Shown piece after piece: positions 52,801-64,000 of a DNA stretch of 64,000 bases. This DNA comes from Setaria digitata. Its lineage: Eukaryota > Nematoda > Chromadorea > Rhabditida > Setariidae. How positions within the stretch are numbered: position 1 is the first letter of the stretch; each line of letters starts with the position of its first letter. Location of the stretch: contig RCAB01000002.1 in NCBI GenBank assembly GCA_003640385.1, forward strand, positions 496,001 to 560,000, in the 5' to 3' direction. A program made the translations under genes and the position numbers. The notes beneath the pieces were generated by a model. That model did not search any database. It saw nothing but the letters and a program-made list of their open reading frames with translations, and had not been told where the DNA came from.

Positions 52801-54228
52801 TTCACTTATTTTGACGTCTTGATATCGACAACTTTAAAAAATCTATTCTCTACATCAGTGGCTGATTAACTTTCAGTGTTCATTTACTTTTTTCATGTGC
52901 ACTATTTGAATTGGCCTATAAAATATTGCTATTATTTTACCCAAGAATCTACATAGTTTTCTTGGTCGCAACGATAGTAACATACGATTTGCATAAATAT
53001 CTTATGATTAAAATATTTGAAGTATATCAGTTTGGTTGAAAATTAATGATATTATTTTGTGTAAAATGGAGGGATTTTTGGTTGGAAGTCAAGATTTGAG
53101 GAAATGGCAGAAATTCGTCCCAAGCTTTGTAAACTTTATTGTTCTAGTCGTTTTCGTTTAGTCTTAACTGTTTTAGGGTTAAAATCGTATTGAAATGAAG
53201 AATTAATTTTTTATTAGTGATATTGAAATGTGGTTACTGAACTGACATTTTTTTTTGCTTAAAAATATTGAAAATCTGTGTTATACGCAGTTTCAAAAAG
53301 TTTTACCAATATCATGTACTGAAATGCCAAGCAAGCTTTTTTCAGATTTTAGATGGTGTATGTGGAATCCCTCGCCAATACCGCTGGACGAAGAAACCCA
53401 TACCAACTGAAATATCTCCATATGTCAGTGAAACATCTGCCGCGTTGAAATTAATCAGGGTTGTTTCTGCTATCTGTGTCCATCCATTCTCAAAGTTGTT
53501 TGATCCTGAAGACTTTTACAAATGTTTAATTAATAAAATCATAGGATGAAATGGAGCATTGTTGTTGGGATGACGAAAACTCTGCAGCTGTGTTTAAAGA
53601 AATAAGCGCTGAGTTACTGAAAATATTTTCTTTGAAGGCAAAAGAAGTACGTTTTTAGTTTCATTATTAGATATTTAATTACTTGCATGAAAAAGTTTTA
53701 ATATCCTTTTTTCTCTTAAAATGTGGTAGTTGATGTTTTTTAGTATGAATGAATTTCAAATTGTGTTGACATTTCAATGAGTAATATTAATTATTTGTGG
53801 AACCACCTCTAAGCTATACAGCTTTCGAAATTATCAAACAAAAATATGCTTTTCTTTCAAAATGTGCAGTGGTAGTTTTTGTTGTGATAATTTTAAATAA
53901 CCATTAGTTGTGCTGACACAGCTTGTTTAAATAGTTTTAGGTTCTGGAATCTGTTGAACAAACAGAAACAAGTCTCCAGCGTTTCAAACGAAAATCGTTA
54001 TCAGTAAATGAGAATAATGTCGATTCTGATGAAAATAAAATAAGACGACAGCTGCTGTTAGATTTGGACTACTTCAAGGCATGGGCAGTATCTTGTAACA
54101 TTGAAATATCGCATGTAGAATCATTGATGTTACGTGCTAATCTTCCAACAGAAACTCTACAAATGCCTAACTTGATTCGTTCAGTTCCTAATACGACTAG
54201 TATTGTGGAAGAGAGACAGGAAGAGTAA
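49871..54228 (+). CDS. cogc-2: Conserved oligomeric Golgi complex subunit 2 (COG2)
   Basis: Lobe A subunit of the COG tether, needed for retrograde vesicle traffic within the Golgi and for glycosylation. Exons: 49871-49978, 50214-50435, 50627-50820, 51103-51175, 51249-51488, 51689-51799, 51950-52353, 52475-52601, 52675-52788, 53346-53459, 53545-53646 and 53941-54228, giving 698 aa (human 738). The N-terminal core is diagnostic: LCFNK then EQFSRTDFNVERFI and MIELINDDYTDFVNLSSNLV aligns with the human L-C-F-D-K and M-V-E-L-I-N-x-D-Y-A-D-F-V-N-L-S-x-N-L-V-G. Later SDEVYLPTLIDRSWDFTL and the C-terminal coiled coil (VLESVEQTETSLQRFKRK, IRRQLLLDLDYFKAW) also match. The first ATG follows a splice acceptor by 2 nt; an upstream ATG at 49853 lies before that acceptor and is unlikely. 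Confidence 0.92.
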
Positions 54229-55064
54229 ATAGGTTTAATTACAGTACTTTCCCATTGTTGGCAAGGACTTACTACCCGTACAAGATTGCATCTTCTCCTG
54301 TACGGTCACGTGTGATAGCGTTGGATCGGTTACACCTTACTTAAGGCCGTATTTGAAATGTTAAAGCATCAGACCAAACTTGTCCTTTCTTCCACATCCA
54401 AATTTATCATAAGAATGGACTCTGATCTAGCTATGGAGCACATTTCCAACCATTTATCACTTGATTCATTCCTTTAACTTCGTATTTTTTTTTTTATTTG
54501 TTTAGACTATACGAATGAATTTCCTCTTCATCGTGCTTATTTCAAATTTCATTGAAATCGCAAAAAATCGACTTGCCGTAAGAAATCTTGTTGATGAGAA
54601 GAGAAATGTGTTTTGTTTTTTTTCTCTTCTCTCAACGGGCACTATATTTCATGTGTAAATTTATTAACCTCTGAGTCATATCTTTATAAGAACATTGTGT
54701 TCCATAATAGTACCTAGCTGTGATATCGTTGCTTATGATAAAGGATTAACAAGTTGTGATGTAGTTGTTGTGTTAGTTTTTTCTACTTTCTACTTATTAA
54801 TATCAAAAAAAAGAGAAAAGTATTTAGCTATTGGACTGGCTGTCCCTACATCTTAAAGTTGTGCAAGAAATATTTGATATTTAATGCAGTGGAGTAGTAT
54901 TTGGATTTGGGTAGTTTATCACTGGTGATGTTTAGTTTTTTTCATTTAAGGCTGGATTAGATACGTGTTCAGGATTTCTTTGAATAATGATTTTGCCCCT
55001 TATGCGTGATTCAAGTCCGCAAACAGTCCAAAAAGATATTCATTTCAGAATAAGTTTACAAAAA
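54229..55064. other. Short intergenic region between COG2 and UFL1
   Basis: Same-strand neighbours 0.8 kb apart. A splice acceptor (TTCATTTCAG) ends at 55048, about 16 nt before the UFL1 ATG, fitting a spliced leader. No other gene seen. Confidence 0.55.
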
Positions 55065-57201
55065 ATGAGTGCTACGTGGGCAGATATACAGCGTTTAGCT
55101 GCAGATTTTCAACGATTACAACTGGCTGAATGTTCAAAGAGGTATCATTTTTTGTTTTCTTTTTTTTTGTTCAAGACTAAAAGACTGAATTTTGTTCCCT
55201 GTGAACCATCACCAAATCGATCATTTCTTTCAAGACTGTCGGAGAATAATTGTGTGGAATTGATCTCAATGCTAATCAAGTCGAAAGCTATCGATATTGT
55301 GTTCACATCTGATGGTAAAGAGTATGTTACTCGAAAACATTTGCTTACTGAAGTAAAAAATGAATGTATCGGACAAGGTAATTTGTTTATTTTCTCTCTG
55401 CAGTAGTTATCCGTCATGATTTGCTAAGTGATATTATTACGTATCTGGTTCAGGTTTTATTAGTTTTCAAATTTATAACTCAATGTTAGGTGGGACAATG
55501 GGAGTGGTCAGCATAGGCCTTATGTCTACAACATAAGTAGTTTCCATAAAAATGATCCCCAATAGGCTAGGAAAACGGCGACACCGAGCATAAGCCATTT
55601 AATAACTTGTTATTTGTTTTAGAGGGACGGATTTCATTATCAGGCTTAGTCCATGCTTTGAATGTGGATTACGAGCACATTGAAAATGCCGTTTCTGTCA
55701 TTACTAGGCAGTCGCCTGCTTTCATCCTTTGCAATGCAGAACTAATTTCCAGGTTTACTCTTCTGTATTTTGGCATTATTTGTAAAACTTATGATAATGA
55801 AGTGGCGGTGAAATAAATTTACAGAAATAATTCGTTGATTCCCTACGTTTGCTTCGTTTTATTTCCTTACATATTATTTGTTCACCTTTTTATCGCTTTT
55901 TGTTAATTTATGTGCTTCTTCAGAGATTATATAGATATATTGTGCAAAGAACTGAATGAACAGTTAATGGATTTTGGCGTCGTTTTCATATCTCAATTAA
56001 CAAAAATTTGGGATTTGCCAACTGAAGTACTTACCGATTTAGTTCTGGTAGAACTTGGCTCAAAGATTGATGCTGTACGCGATGGAGATGCGCTCTATAC
56101 GCCGTCTTATTTATCTGGTCAACAAAATATCATTAAAGCCATGCTTTGTGGATTGACCAAGTTTGTTGTGAAGTTTACATATGGTTTTGGTTGAAGCAGA
56201 TAACATTTTAATATTAGAACTCTTTATCTTTGGTTTTTTTTTTTTTTTGACAAGACATCCTGAAATTCTACATCTTTTCCTTTCAGAGTGACACCGATAG
56301 CTAAACTGCAGGCGGAGTTGGGATTAACTAATGCAATGTTCTGGTCACTTTTTGAGGAACTGGTTGTGATGGGAGAGGTTCTTCTGTTTAAAAAAGAGAC
56401 ATTGAGTTATAAGAAAATTACTTGATTTTATAACCACTTACAGGGCAAAGAACATCTTGTTAGTTGCGGTATCCCCGTCAATTATATTTGTTTTCAATTT
56501 ATTTATTTTTCTGGGTCCAGTTAAAGTTTGATCTTCCTTTAATGAGAATGCTAAGTTTGAGATGCTTAAACACTATGAAGTTTTCTATTTTGCAAAAACA
56601 GTTACCGGCAAGTAGAATATTTGATATTAATTGAGTGTTTTTTTCAAACAGTGTAAATTCCTATCTCTCTAATAATTTGTTTGACTTCTTTATGTCTCAT
56701 TCCTTTTCTTATAAGTATTTCTGACTTTTATAATCATCATCTGATTGTTGGAGTTAGGGGCATTTAATTTTTCAGGTACCTGGAAAAATAATAGGTAATC
56801 GGGCTTCAAGTCATTGTTTGTATCATCCAAATATTTATACGATTCTTGTTAGACAATATATAGTCAAAACTTTTTTACAAGAGGGAATGTTAGGTATTGT
56901 TTTGATTTATTTCAATTTAAATTTTGTTTCAATGTTGATAAGTTAATTTAACAGTGTTTTTGTTAACTTCTTTAAATAGTCTCGTCGTAGTTTAATTCAT
57001 TATTGAAATTGCATTTATGAGTTCACGATTTCAGAATTATCAATGTTCAGAAAGTTCTCCGTAGCAGAACCGAAGATTTACTTGAAGGAAGTATTGGAAA
57101 ACGCCGAGTACTCGACATTAATGTATTTTCCATCAGCTATTATAAGTAAGAAAGTTTGGAATGAAGTCGAAGCAACTGTGAAAGAGAAGGTTAATGGATA
57201 C

Positions 57202-57233
<32 letters not shown>

Positions 57234-60001
57234 CAAGTCTTCTCATGTACATATTTATAAGAGAGCTAATTCTAATTGTTTTTGTTTTAGATGAATTCAA
57301 AATTGATTGTTGATGTTCGGCAATGTGTACCAGAAATTGTTCGAAGTAATGCAGATATTGAGCAAGCAATTTTTTTTTTAGTGAAGGGTAGCGAGGTTCG
57401 TCATAAGTGCTTATTAATTAAGCTGTTCCCTTGGAGAATTCGTATTTCAATGTCTTATCCTCATTGTTTTCAAAGGATTGGTTGTTCGTCTTGGGTACTT
57501 CCTATATTTACTCTCGACAGTTTCTCTCATTTGTATTGAGAGATTTAGAAGGGTTGATTAATGCACGGGCTGAAGAAATTGCTTCAAACTGGGGAAAACA
57601 AAAAGCACAGGCACCTAAAAAGCAGGAAAAGGTATGTTGCGAAAAAATTTTTGTCCCGACCTTGGTCACTTTATCATTTATACAGAATAAAAACGTTGGA
57701 CAAAGTATAATTTCTATTGTTTGTTATCTTTTTTTAAGAAAGCTGCTGAACCTCCTTACAGAAGCAAGACGATGAGTGGGGTACAGCAAAGAGCAAAAAA
57801 GGTAAAGGTGGAAAAGGAAAGAAACAGATTTTAGCTGAAGAATCGGCTGAAGGTATGTGAGTCCGATTCTGAGAATGAAAAACAGTGTTCTCTTTTCTTT
57901 TTATAAGTAACAATTTTCGCGTATTTGAAACCCCTTTTCCCAAAGTATTGGATTTTTTTTCCTCATGTGAGGAACTTATTTTAATAGAATTCTGCTTACA
58001 AAAATTTTTTTAATGCAAATTTTAGAGTTACCAGTTAGATTGTCAGAAGAAGAACTGATCAGAGAACTAGAGAAGATGAATAATATACCGACTGAATTAC
58101 TCGAAGATGTTGTTTATCAAGTACAAACAAAAGCAGAAGCTTTGTTGAGAGCTCGGTTACAAGTACTGTTGAATAATGTGCGAATGATTTCTGTGCAGGA
58201 TCAGAAACGAGCCCATGCGCAATTGCAAGAAACATTATCGACATTGTATAATAATATCTGCATTTTCGAAGATGGCGCAGCGACTTTTGAAGGTCTCTTA
58301 CGACTCTTACATAAATTTTTGAATTTGTCATTTTATTAGGTTCTGCAAAGTAATGAGGAATTAATAAAATGTGCATTTTTAAATAATACTCTCATCCGAA
58401 TAAGTCATTAATACTTTACTGCTGTTGAGAAATAAAATACCATATAAAATACTCTTAACGGCTCTTATTAATTAGTGGTCATGAAAGTGGGAAAATTAAA
58501 GTAGGTATGGAAAATTGTTAGGAAGTATACGTCAATAAAGAAGGGTTAAATAACTTAATTTTCAGAACAGTTTCTTTTTTTTATAAAAGAATTGAATGTT
58601 TGATGAAGTGAATTTAGATACAGTTGCTGCTAACCTTAAAATACATCTTCTTCGGACATTGTGTACACATTTTGCTAATATTGTGTTATCTTATGTATCG
58701 AGAACACAAAATGTTGATACTCTTACTGTAAAGGTACTTAAATTTTACATCAAGTTTAAATCATTGTTGTGCTGTAACGTTGGAGATGAAATAACATTGA
58801 AGGTGGAATTCATATATTCACTAAAAGCTGTTTAAATTTGGAGAATATTTTAATTACTGGTTGTTTTATACTCATTCATTTTGCCTGGATTGTTGACTTT
58901 TGCTTGTGAACTTAATTACTTAACCATTACTCTATTATTCATTAATTAACAACAAATATCATCTCTCCTTCTTTTCCTTGTGTTATAGGTTCGAAATGAA
59001 ACAATAGCGAATATTGAAAGTGTAGATAATCGTATGGCAGTTGAAAAACTATTCACAGCGTTGTCATCAAAAGATCTGCAATCATTCCATCATGCAGTAT
59101 TTGGCATTTGTTCATCGGCTGTTTGCGCTTTGAATTTAAAATTTCCTGACAAGAAGCAGCGGTTTAATCTTTTGTTTCATTTTATCTTAGACAAACTTTT
59201 TATTTGTTTAAATCATTTCATTACTTCACTGAAGATTTCATTTAGTTCCCAATTGCCCGAAAACTGTTTTATTGTCGCGAAATGCTATCATTTCAACGCA
59301 GAATTTTTTATTTTCTTTCTACTGCTTTATGAGCCGTCATTTACTGCCAGCTCCAGAATTTTCTATTCCAATTTTCAGTGCCGATTTGGTCAAAACATAT
59401 GAAGATGAATTAGTAATCCAGTTACGTGACTGCACGGATCCTCCTTCTGGTCTTCTTTTATCACTTTTGATACTGCTAGCAAGAAATGAAAAAATTGCGG
59501 TGCATGCTTCGGGAAAATTTGTTTCACATTTAATTTCAAAGGTAAGAAAAGTGGAAAAAATATTCAAAGGTGATAAATTCCGTACAAACAGCTCATATTA
59601 CCAAATATTTTATCTATCGGCAAGAATTGACAATTATTTTTAGGTTGAGAATCATCCAGAAACAACTGCGCCACTTGTCGAATTACTAACAAGCTCTCAG
59701 AAAGCGGTTATTGCAAGCATGCAGTCCAAAGGAGATCTAAATTTGATGGCAAAACTGGATGAGAAAATGATAGCCTTGAAGGCAATGATCAATGGTTTTG
59801 AATATGTGGAGAAATCATTAGTTGGTGAAGGTGTGTTCGAATTCTGATTAAAATGAGTTCTTGGCTGTTGTTGACTTTTGCTGTTTTTTTTTTTTTTTTT
59901 TCAATTCCATTTTAGTTTTTAAAAATTTGGTGAAATTATTTGACACAATCTCTTTTTCTTAATTCATTTCAGATTTGCCAAATGATAATGTTATAATTTA
60001 G
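55065..60001 (+). CDS. ufl-1: E3 UFM1-protein ligase 1 (UFL1)
   Basis: Scaffold E3 that transfers UFM1 from UFC1 to targets at the ER, such as ribosomal protein uL24. Exons: 55065-55141, 55235-55377, 55623-55752, 55924-56160, 56287-56377, 56776-56893, 57035-57189, 57291-57395, 57476-57631, 57762-57852, 58026-58292, 58618-58733, 58989-59161, 59379-59541, 59644-59830 and 59973-60001, giving 745 aa (human 794). N-terminus MSATWADIQRLAADFQRLQL and RLSENNCVELI match the human I-R-R-L-A-A-D-F-Q-R and R-L-S-E-R-N-C-I-E-I. DGKEYVT, DYIDILCKELNE and the winged-helix repeats follow. A Lys/Gly-rich disordered linker (KSKKGKGGKGKKQI) sits where the human protein has its basic, phosphorylatable linker, then the helical C-terminal half. 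A 30-T tract lies in one intron. Confidence 0.93.
57204..57233 (+). repeat. 30-nt poly(T) tract in a UFL1 intron
   Basis: Thirty consecutive T residues just after the exon ending at 57189; likely length-variable and prone to sequencing error. Confidence 0.9.
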
Positions 60002-62768
60002 AACACGTAGTTCCTGTTCTTTTAAGATGTTCTATGCTTTTCGTTTTAACAAACATATCTTTATGCATTCGAGAAAACATCTATTTATTTGTTGGTGTGA
60101 ATTCTTTTCTTTAGCCTTTTTCTAGAAGAATTGTAAATTTTGATGAGTTCGACGGAACCTTTTTCCTTTTTAATTCTCTCTATTTTTGTACTATTGAATT
60201 AATTTTTCTCAGTATTTGTTCTAATAATGGAACCTGATAATCCTTATTTTTATAACATATTTATGAATGTTGTTAAGACATGCCGTTTTTCATTACATAC
60301 ATAATGTCATAACAGTCAAATCAATCTATTTTATGATTAACCAGTCGGAATTTCCTCCCGCAAACGTTTTGAAATGCCTCACAGTTATAAGTTTTCAAGC
60401 CAACGTTTTTCCAGAGAGGATCTCTGGTTGCTGTGAATAGTTAAATTTGACTCTAAAGAGGTATCAAAGGCTAAAATTTAACTGTGTTATTTTAGAGGAA
60501 GGGATTTACCAATTTGTCGGCTTTACTGACGGGTCTAATATCATATTAATTACAAGAAATCAAGAAAGATGAAACGAAAAAAGATACAAGATCAATCGGT
60601 AAATTAATAAATTTGAAAGATTTAAAGTTCGACGAAAGTATTGTTAACCTGGAATGCTCTCAGATGTTGTGATTTTTCTGACTCTTATTGAACAATCTAA
60701 ACAACTTCATTGGATAACCCTTCGTATTTATACATTTCGAGGAATGTAGGTTAAAATCCATGTGATGTGGAAGTAATATCTTTTAGGAAGAGGACCGTAT
60801 ATTGTGTGAGTATGCTTTGTCTTAGAAAAAAAAGTTTGCTAGCTTTAGGGACACTTTAGTCCTCTGAAATTGCACTTTTTTATGAGCAGGATGTATCGAT
60901 TTTTAGGTTTTAGATAATTCAATAGATAAATAAGAGGCTATTTCTGATGTAACTCTGAGTTTTAGATAGAGATTCGCGTGTCGCAACTTCTTTCATCCAG
61001 TGTGTGTTTGGATGTTAATGGTAGTCGCTCAAAGAAATTGATGAGATATATTTCAGAATTGGTTGACTCATTATTGCTAGCAATTTTTAAGGGGAAAATT
61101 GAATAAAATTATGTGGAGATTATTAACGGTGATTTTTTTTCATGCATTTTTGTTCTTTGAAGTCCTTTCAAGGAAAAAGAAAAGTTCAGTCTTTTATGCA
61201 AATACTCTTCCAGATGTAAGTTTTTAAAGTAAGATGATGGAAATAGAGGAAAAGAGTCAATCGAAATTTCTAACAAATCTTTATTTCCTTATTCCTCATC
61301 AGTATTTTGTCAGCATTCTGAATCACAAAACAGTATAAGGGCGTTGAAGTTGGCTATTACTGCTTGCAATATGATCTCTATCTGAAAAATTTCCCACTTG
61401 TGCATGTGATTTTTCTGATATCAGAAAGATTTAGTTGAGAAGAAATTGAGGATAGCATAATAATTTACATAACATGTAGTGTTACGACATTAATCAGTTC
61501 CTTTCTCTATTTGATCGAAAAAGTCTTAATTCAATTATTTATTGTCGATCGTTCCTATTCCTTTCTTGTTTTCTCCAAACTGAAATTCTTCTAATGAGCT
61601 TTCTTAAAAGCCATTGAATACAAACATGAAGAAAAGCTGTTTACTGTATTTATTGAAATTCGTGTTGTCCTATTGCCTATGCCAAGTTACAGTATGTATT
61701 CCCAATCATTTCTTTTTCTCTGTATATTCGTCTTAATTGTTCCTTCTTGGGAGACTTATTCTCGGTATTTTTGATGATGAAATCAGCAAAGTGTGCTTTC
61801 ATGATTAAGGGAAGGAAGTGAGATATTGCATTTATGACGGGTCACAGAGATTCATCCCTGGTATGATGGCCTAATCCCACTTCTAGGGCGGATAGCAATT
61901 GTCATGGCAGTCCTTAAAAAAGTGACATTTCTCTTTTCTCAATGTTCGCAAAAAAAATCTTTTAGATGAACTCAGTTGAAAGCGTCCATGTTTTGTCTTT
62001 TCTGCCATAAAAAATTTAATTTTACTTAGTAAAAAAAAGAAGAAACACTGAACTGACAAAACCAGCAGAGCCGATAAGCTACCAGTGAGAAAGGAAACTA
62101 TTCGAGAAACACTGAACCAAGAGAGAAGAAAAAAACCATCGATTGCTGGTTGTTGTACTGATACTGGGTAACATCACCGAACACCTTTCACCATTTCATT
62201 CAAAAGTTTAGAGTTATCAAAGAGTCTTCTCATTTCTTCACTTTTTTCATTCTCGCAGTACCATTCCGTGGAAGACAACTATTCCACACTTATCGCCCTC
62301 CAAGCCCTCTTAGACTTCTAAAAATCAATTCTTGTCCTCATTATGTTTCAGCTACACCTTCACTTCATAAAATCGACGTCGAAGTGCTTTTTGGTATAGA
62401 TATAACTACTTCTAATTCCTAGCTTAAAAATATTTTGAAAGGTGAACTATAATGGAACCATTCAAAATCATTTCCCTGCATTTCTTTCCTAAAAACGCTT
62501 CTAAGTGGAATTTCTACTTTCTTGACGAATCTCATAACACTTCTCTGTTTTCAAATCATTCCCTTCTTTTGAAAGAACTGGAAGAACTTCTAGATAGTAA
62601 TTATCTATGAAATAATGGAGCTATGTTCAGATATTGCTGCCTCTAATTTAAAATTCCCTCCCTGTTGAGAAACTTTTCTACAACCACTTGGCATTATTGA
62701 TCACTTACACCTGATCTTCCTATTCTTCTACGCAAACTGGATCTCCCTGATTCATAGCACTGGAGAAA

Positions 62769-62800
62769 GCAATAATCCTGAAACTATTCAGGATTATTGC
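62769..62800. repeat. Perfect 14-bp inverted repeat with 4-nt loop
   Basis: GCAATAATCCTGAA (62769-62782) pairs with TTCAGGATTATTGC (62787-62800) around ACTA. No gene end is near enough to call it a terminator. Confidence 0.9.
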
Positions 62801-62976
62801 CCGTGAAGTGTTCCAGGGTCCACTGCGCTAAACAACTTCCATACGAGTTATTAAAACATCTTCTGCTCCATTTACTGCAAAAGCGACAGATGCTGATTAG
62901 TGCCAACTTCTTAAGTGATTCCTACAAAACTTAACAGTTGGTTCGTTTTCTCTATTACCTTTTATCAAGAGGTATC

Positions 62977-63001
62977 CCTGACCTGACCTGACCTGACCTG
63001 T
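62977..63001. repeat. CCTGA pentanucleotide repeat
   Basis: Four to five perfect tandem copies of CCTGA at the edge of a GC-rich block. Confidence 0.85.
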
Positions 63002-64000
63002 CAGTGTTCAGGAAGTTGAAGTTAGGGAGGAGAGGCCAGTCAGCTGGTGGGTCGGTAGGAGGACGTCTGCGGGAGGAGAGAGGACAGTGAGTGGACCTCA
63101 GACTCTGGCTGACCTTCCCCTCCACCCTGTCTAGACACTCACTCGATTCGAGTCTCCAGCAGGAATCATTGATTTCAGCCCCTTCCCTTCGTCTGTTGTG
63201 TCAACTTTCTTTGGAACTCTGCCAATATTCGTTCCCTTGTCAAACTTTAATTAAATTATTCTTTAATTAGCGTGACCACACCTTTCGCATATGTTTCATT
63301 TGCTCTGAAAGTATGTCAGCAGTTCGAGGTTAGAAAGGTCGTGCAGCCTCTCTCTGCTGAGCAATTGAAAGGTCACACTTTTCCTTCCTTCACAATCTCC
63401 GAAATGTAATTTTGTTCGAATTGAAGTGATTGGAAAAGAATCATTTAGCAGATGAAAATTAAAAGTGAAGCGGAATGTATTTCTTGAGCTCCAATGGCGG
63501 TGTGTGCACATCGTATATGTGGGATCTATAGGTTATCAGTCATTCCGAATAATCACCAGCCTGCCGTGATTCAAATTCAGACTCAGACTCGGCTTCAGAT
63601 TCAGGATGACAAAATTCACTGGGAATTTATTTCCATCGCTTCTACATTATTACATTTGCACTGAGTTTGCTAGTGTTGTTTTCTTGAGTGTTTTAGCATT
63701 TTCTCTTCTCTCTTGACCATGCTGCATATCTTCAGTGTCATTCTCGTGCCATGCGATTGCAGTTGAATGCAATCTGCAGGTGTGCGTCGTCATCAGCATC
63801 TGAAATTAGGGTGTACTGAATGACCCTGATATTATGGATCGATCGGTGAGTCTGCACTGAAAACAGTGAATCAGTTTTGCAGCACCACTGTATAACACCT
63901 ATTTCCACCGATTGATTAGTGCTGCTGTGAAAAGGCTCACTGTTTCAGATGATTTTAGAAGTGCAGTGGCTGAGATTCTGATGTCACGGACAGCTGCACT

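Larger units (their letters stand above)
60002..64000. other. Long region without recognised gene
   Basis: 4 kb downstream of UFL1. Very AT-rich to about 62 kb, then more GC-rich around 62900-63900. I found no coding exon chain on either strand; short ORFs such as 63296-63511 on minus lack similarity. It holds a perfect hairpin (62769-62800) and a CCTGA pentamer repeat (62977-63001). Confidence 0.55.

Overview
The window looks like nuclear DNA from a spirurid, probably filarial, nematode. It is AT-rich, with many short exons and introns of about 60-800 bp that end in T-rich TTTCAG-type acceptors. Several start codons sit just after a lone 3' splice site, as expected for spliced-leader trans-splicing. 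The gene set is that of a nematode, and an ND5 fragment of T-rich nematode mitochondrial DNA is inserted in one intron. The species cannot be named from sequence alone. Gene models were built by hand from reading frame, splice sites and family alignment from memory; in nearly every gene the exon lengths add up to a whole number of codons.

Layout. 1-1276 (+): 3' part of an octanoyltransferase (LIPT2). 2882-3867 (-): a tentative single-pass membrane protein. 5261-9346 (+): membrane-anchored tubulin-ligase-like protein TTLL-15, with a mitochondrial ND5 fragment inside an intron. 10041-12281 (-): casein kinase 1 family kinase. 12987-14969 (+): Barentsz/CASC3-like exon-junction protein, divergent from the kinase. 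16041-16519 (+): ribosomal protein eL43. 17910-20425 (+): C2H2 zinc-finger protein. 22160-28513 and 30204-35301 (-): two tandem, full-length copies of the centralspindlin RhoGAP CYK-4/RACGAP1. 38009-39694 (+): REEP/DP1 ER-shaping protein. 42595-44184 (+): protein-L-isoaspartate methyltransferase with an in-frame signal-peptide extension. 44998-49255 (-): DEAD-box RNA helicase with two tRNA-derived SINE-like insertions. 49871-54228 (+): COG complex subunit 2. 55065-60001 (+): UFM1 E3 ligase UFL1. 60002-64000: no gene recognised.

The genes are housekeeping genes of separate pathways (lipoylation, Golgi trafficking, ufmylation, cytokinesis, RNA metabolism, protein repair), so there is no operon-like theme. 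The most unusual region is the CYK-4 tandem pair. Both copies keep 14 exons with matching intron positions, a C1 domain and an arginine-finger RhoGAP domain. Each copy has a GC-AG intron where its partner has GT-AG, one copy carries a 50-bp duplication across a splice acceptor, and one intron holds a decayed relic of RhoGAP exon 10.
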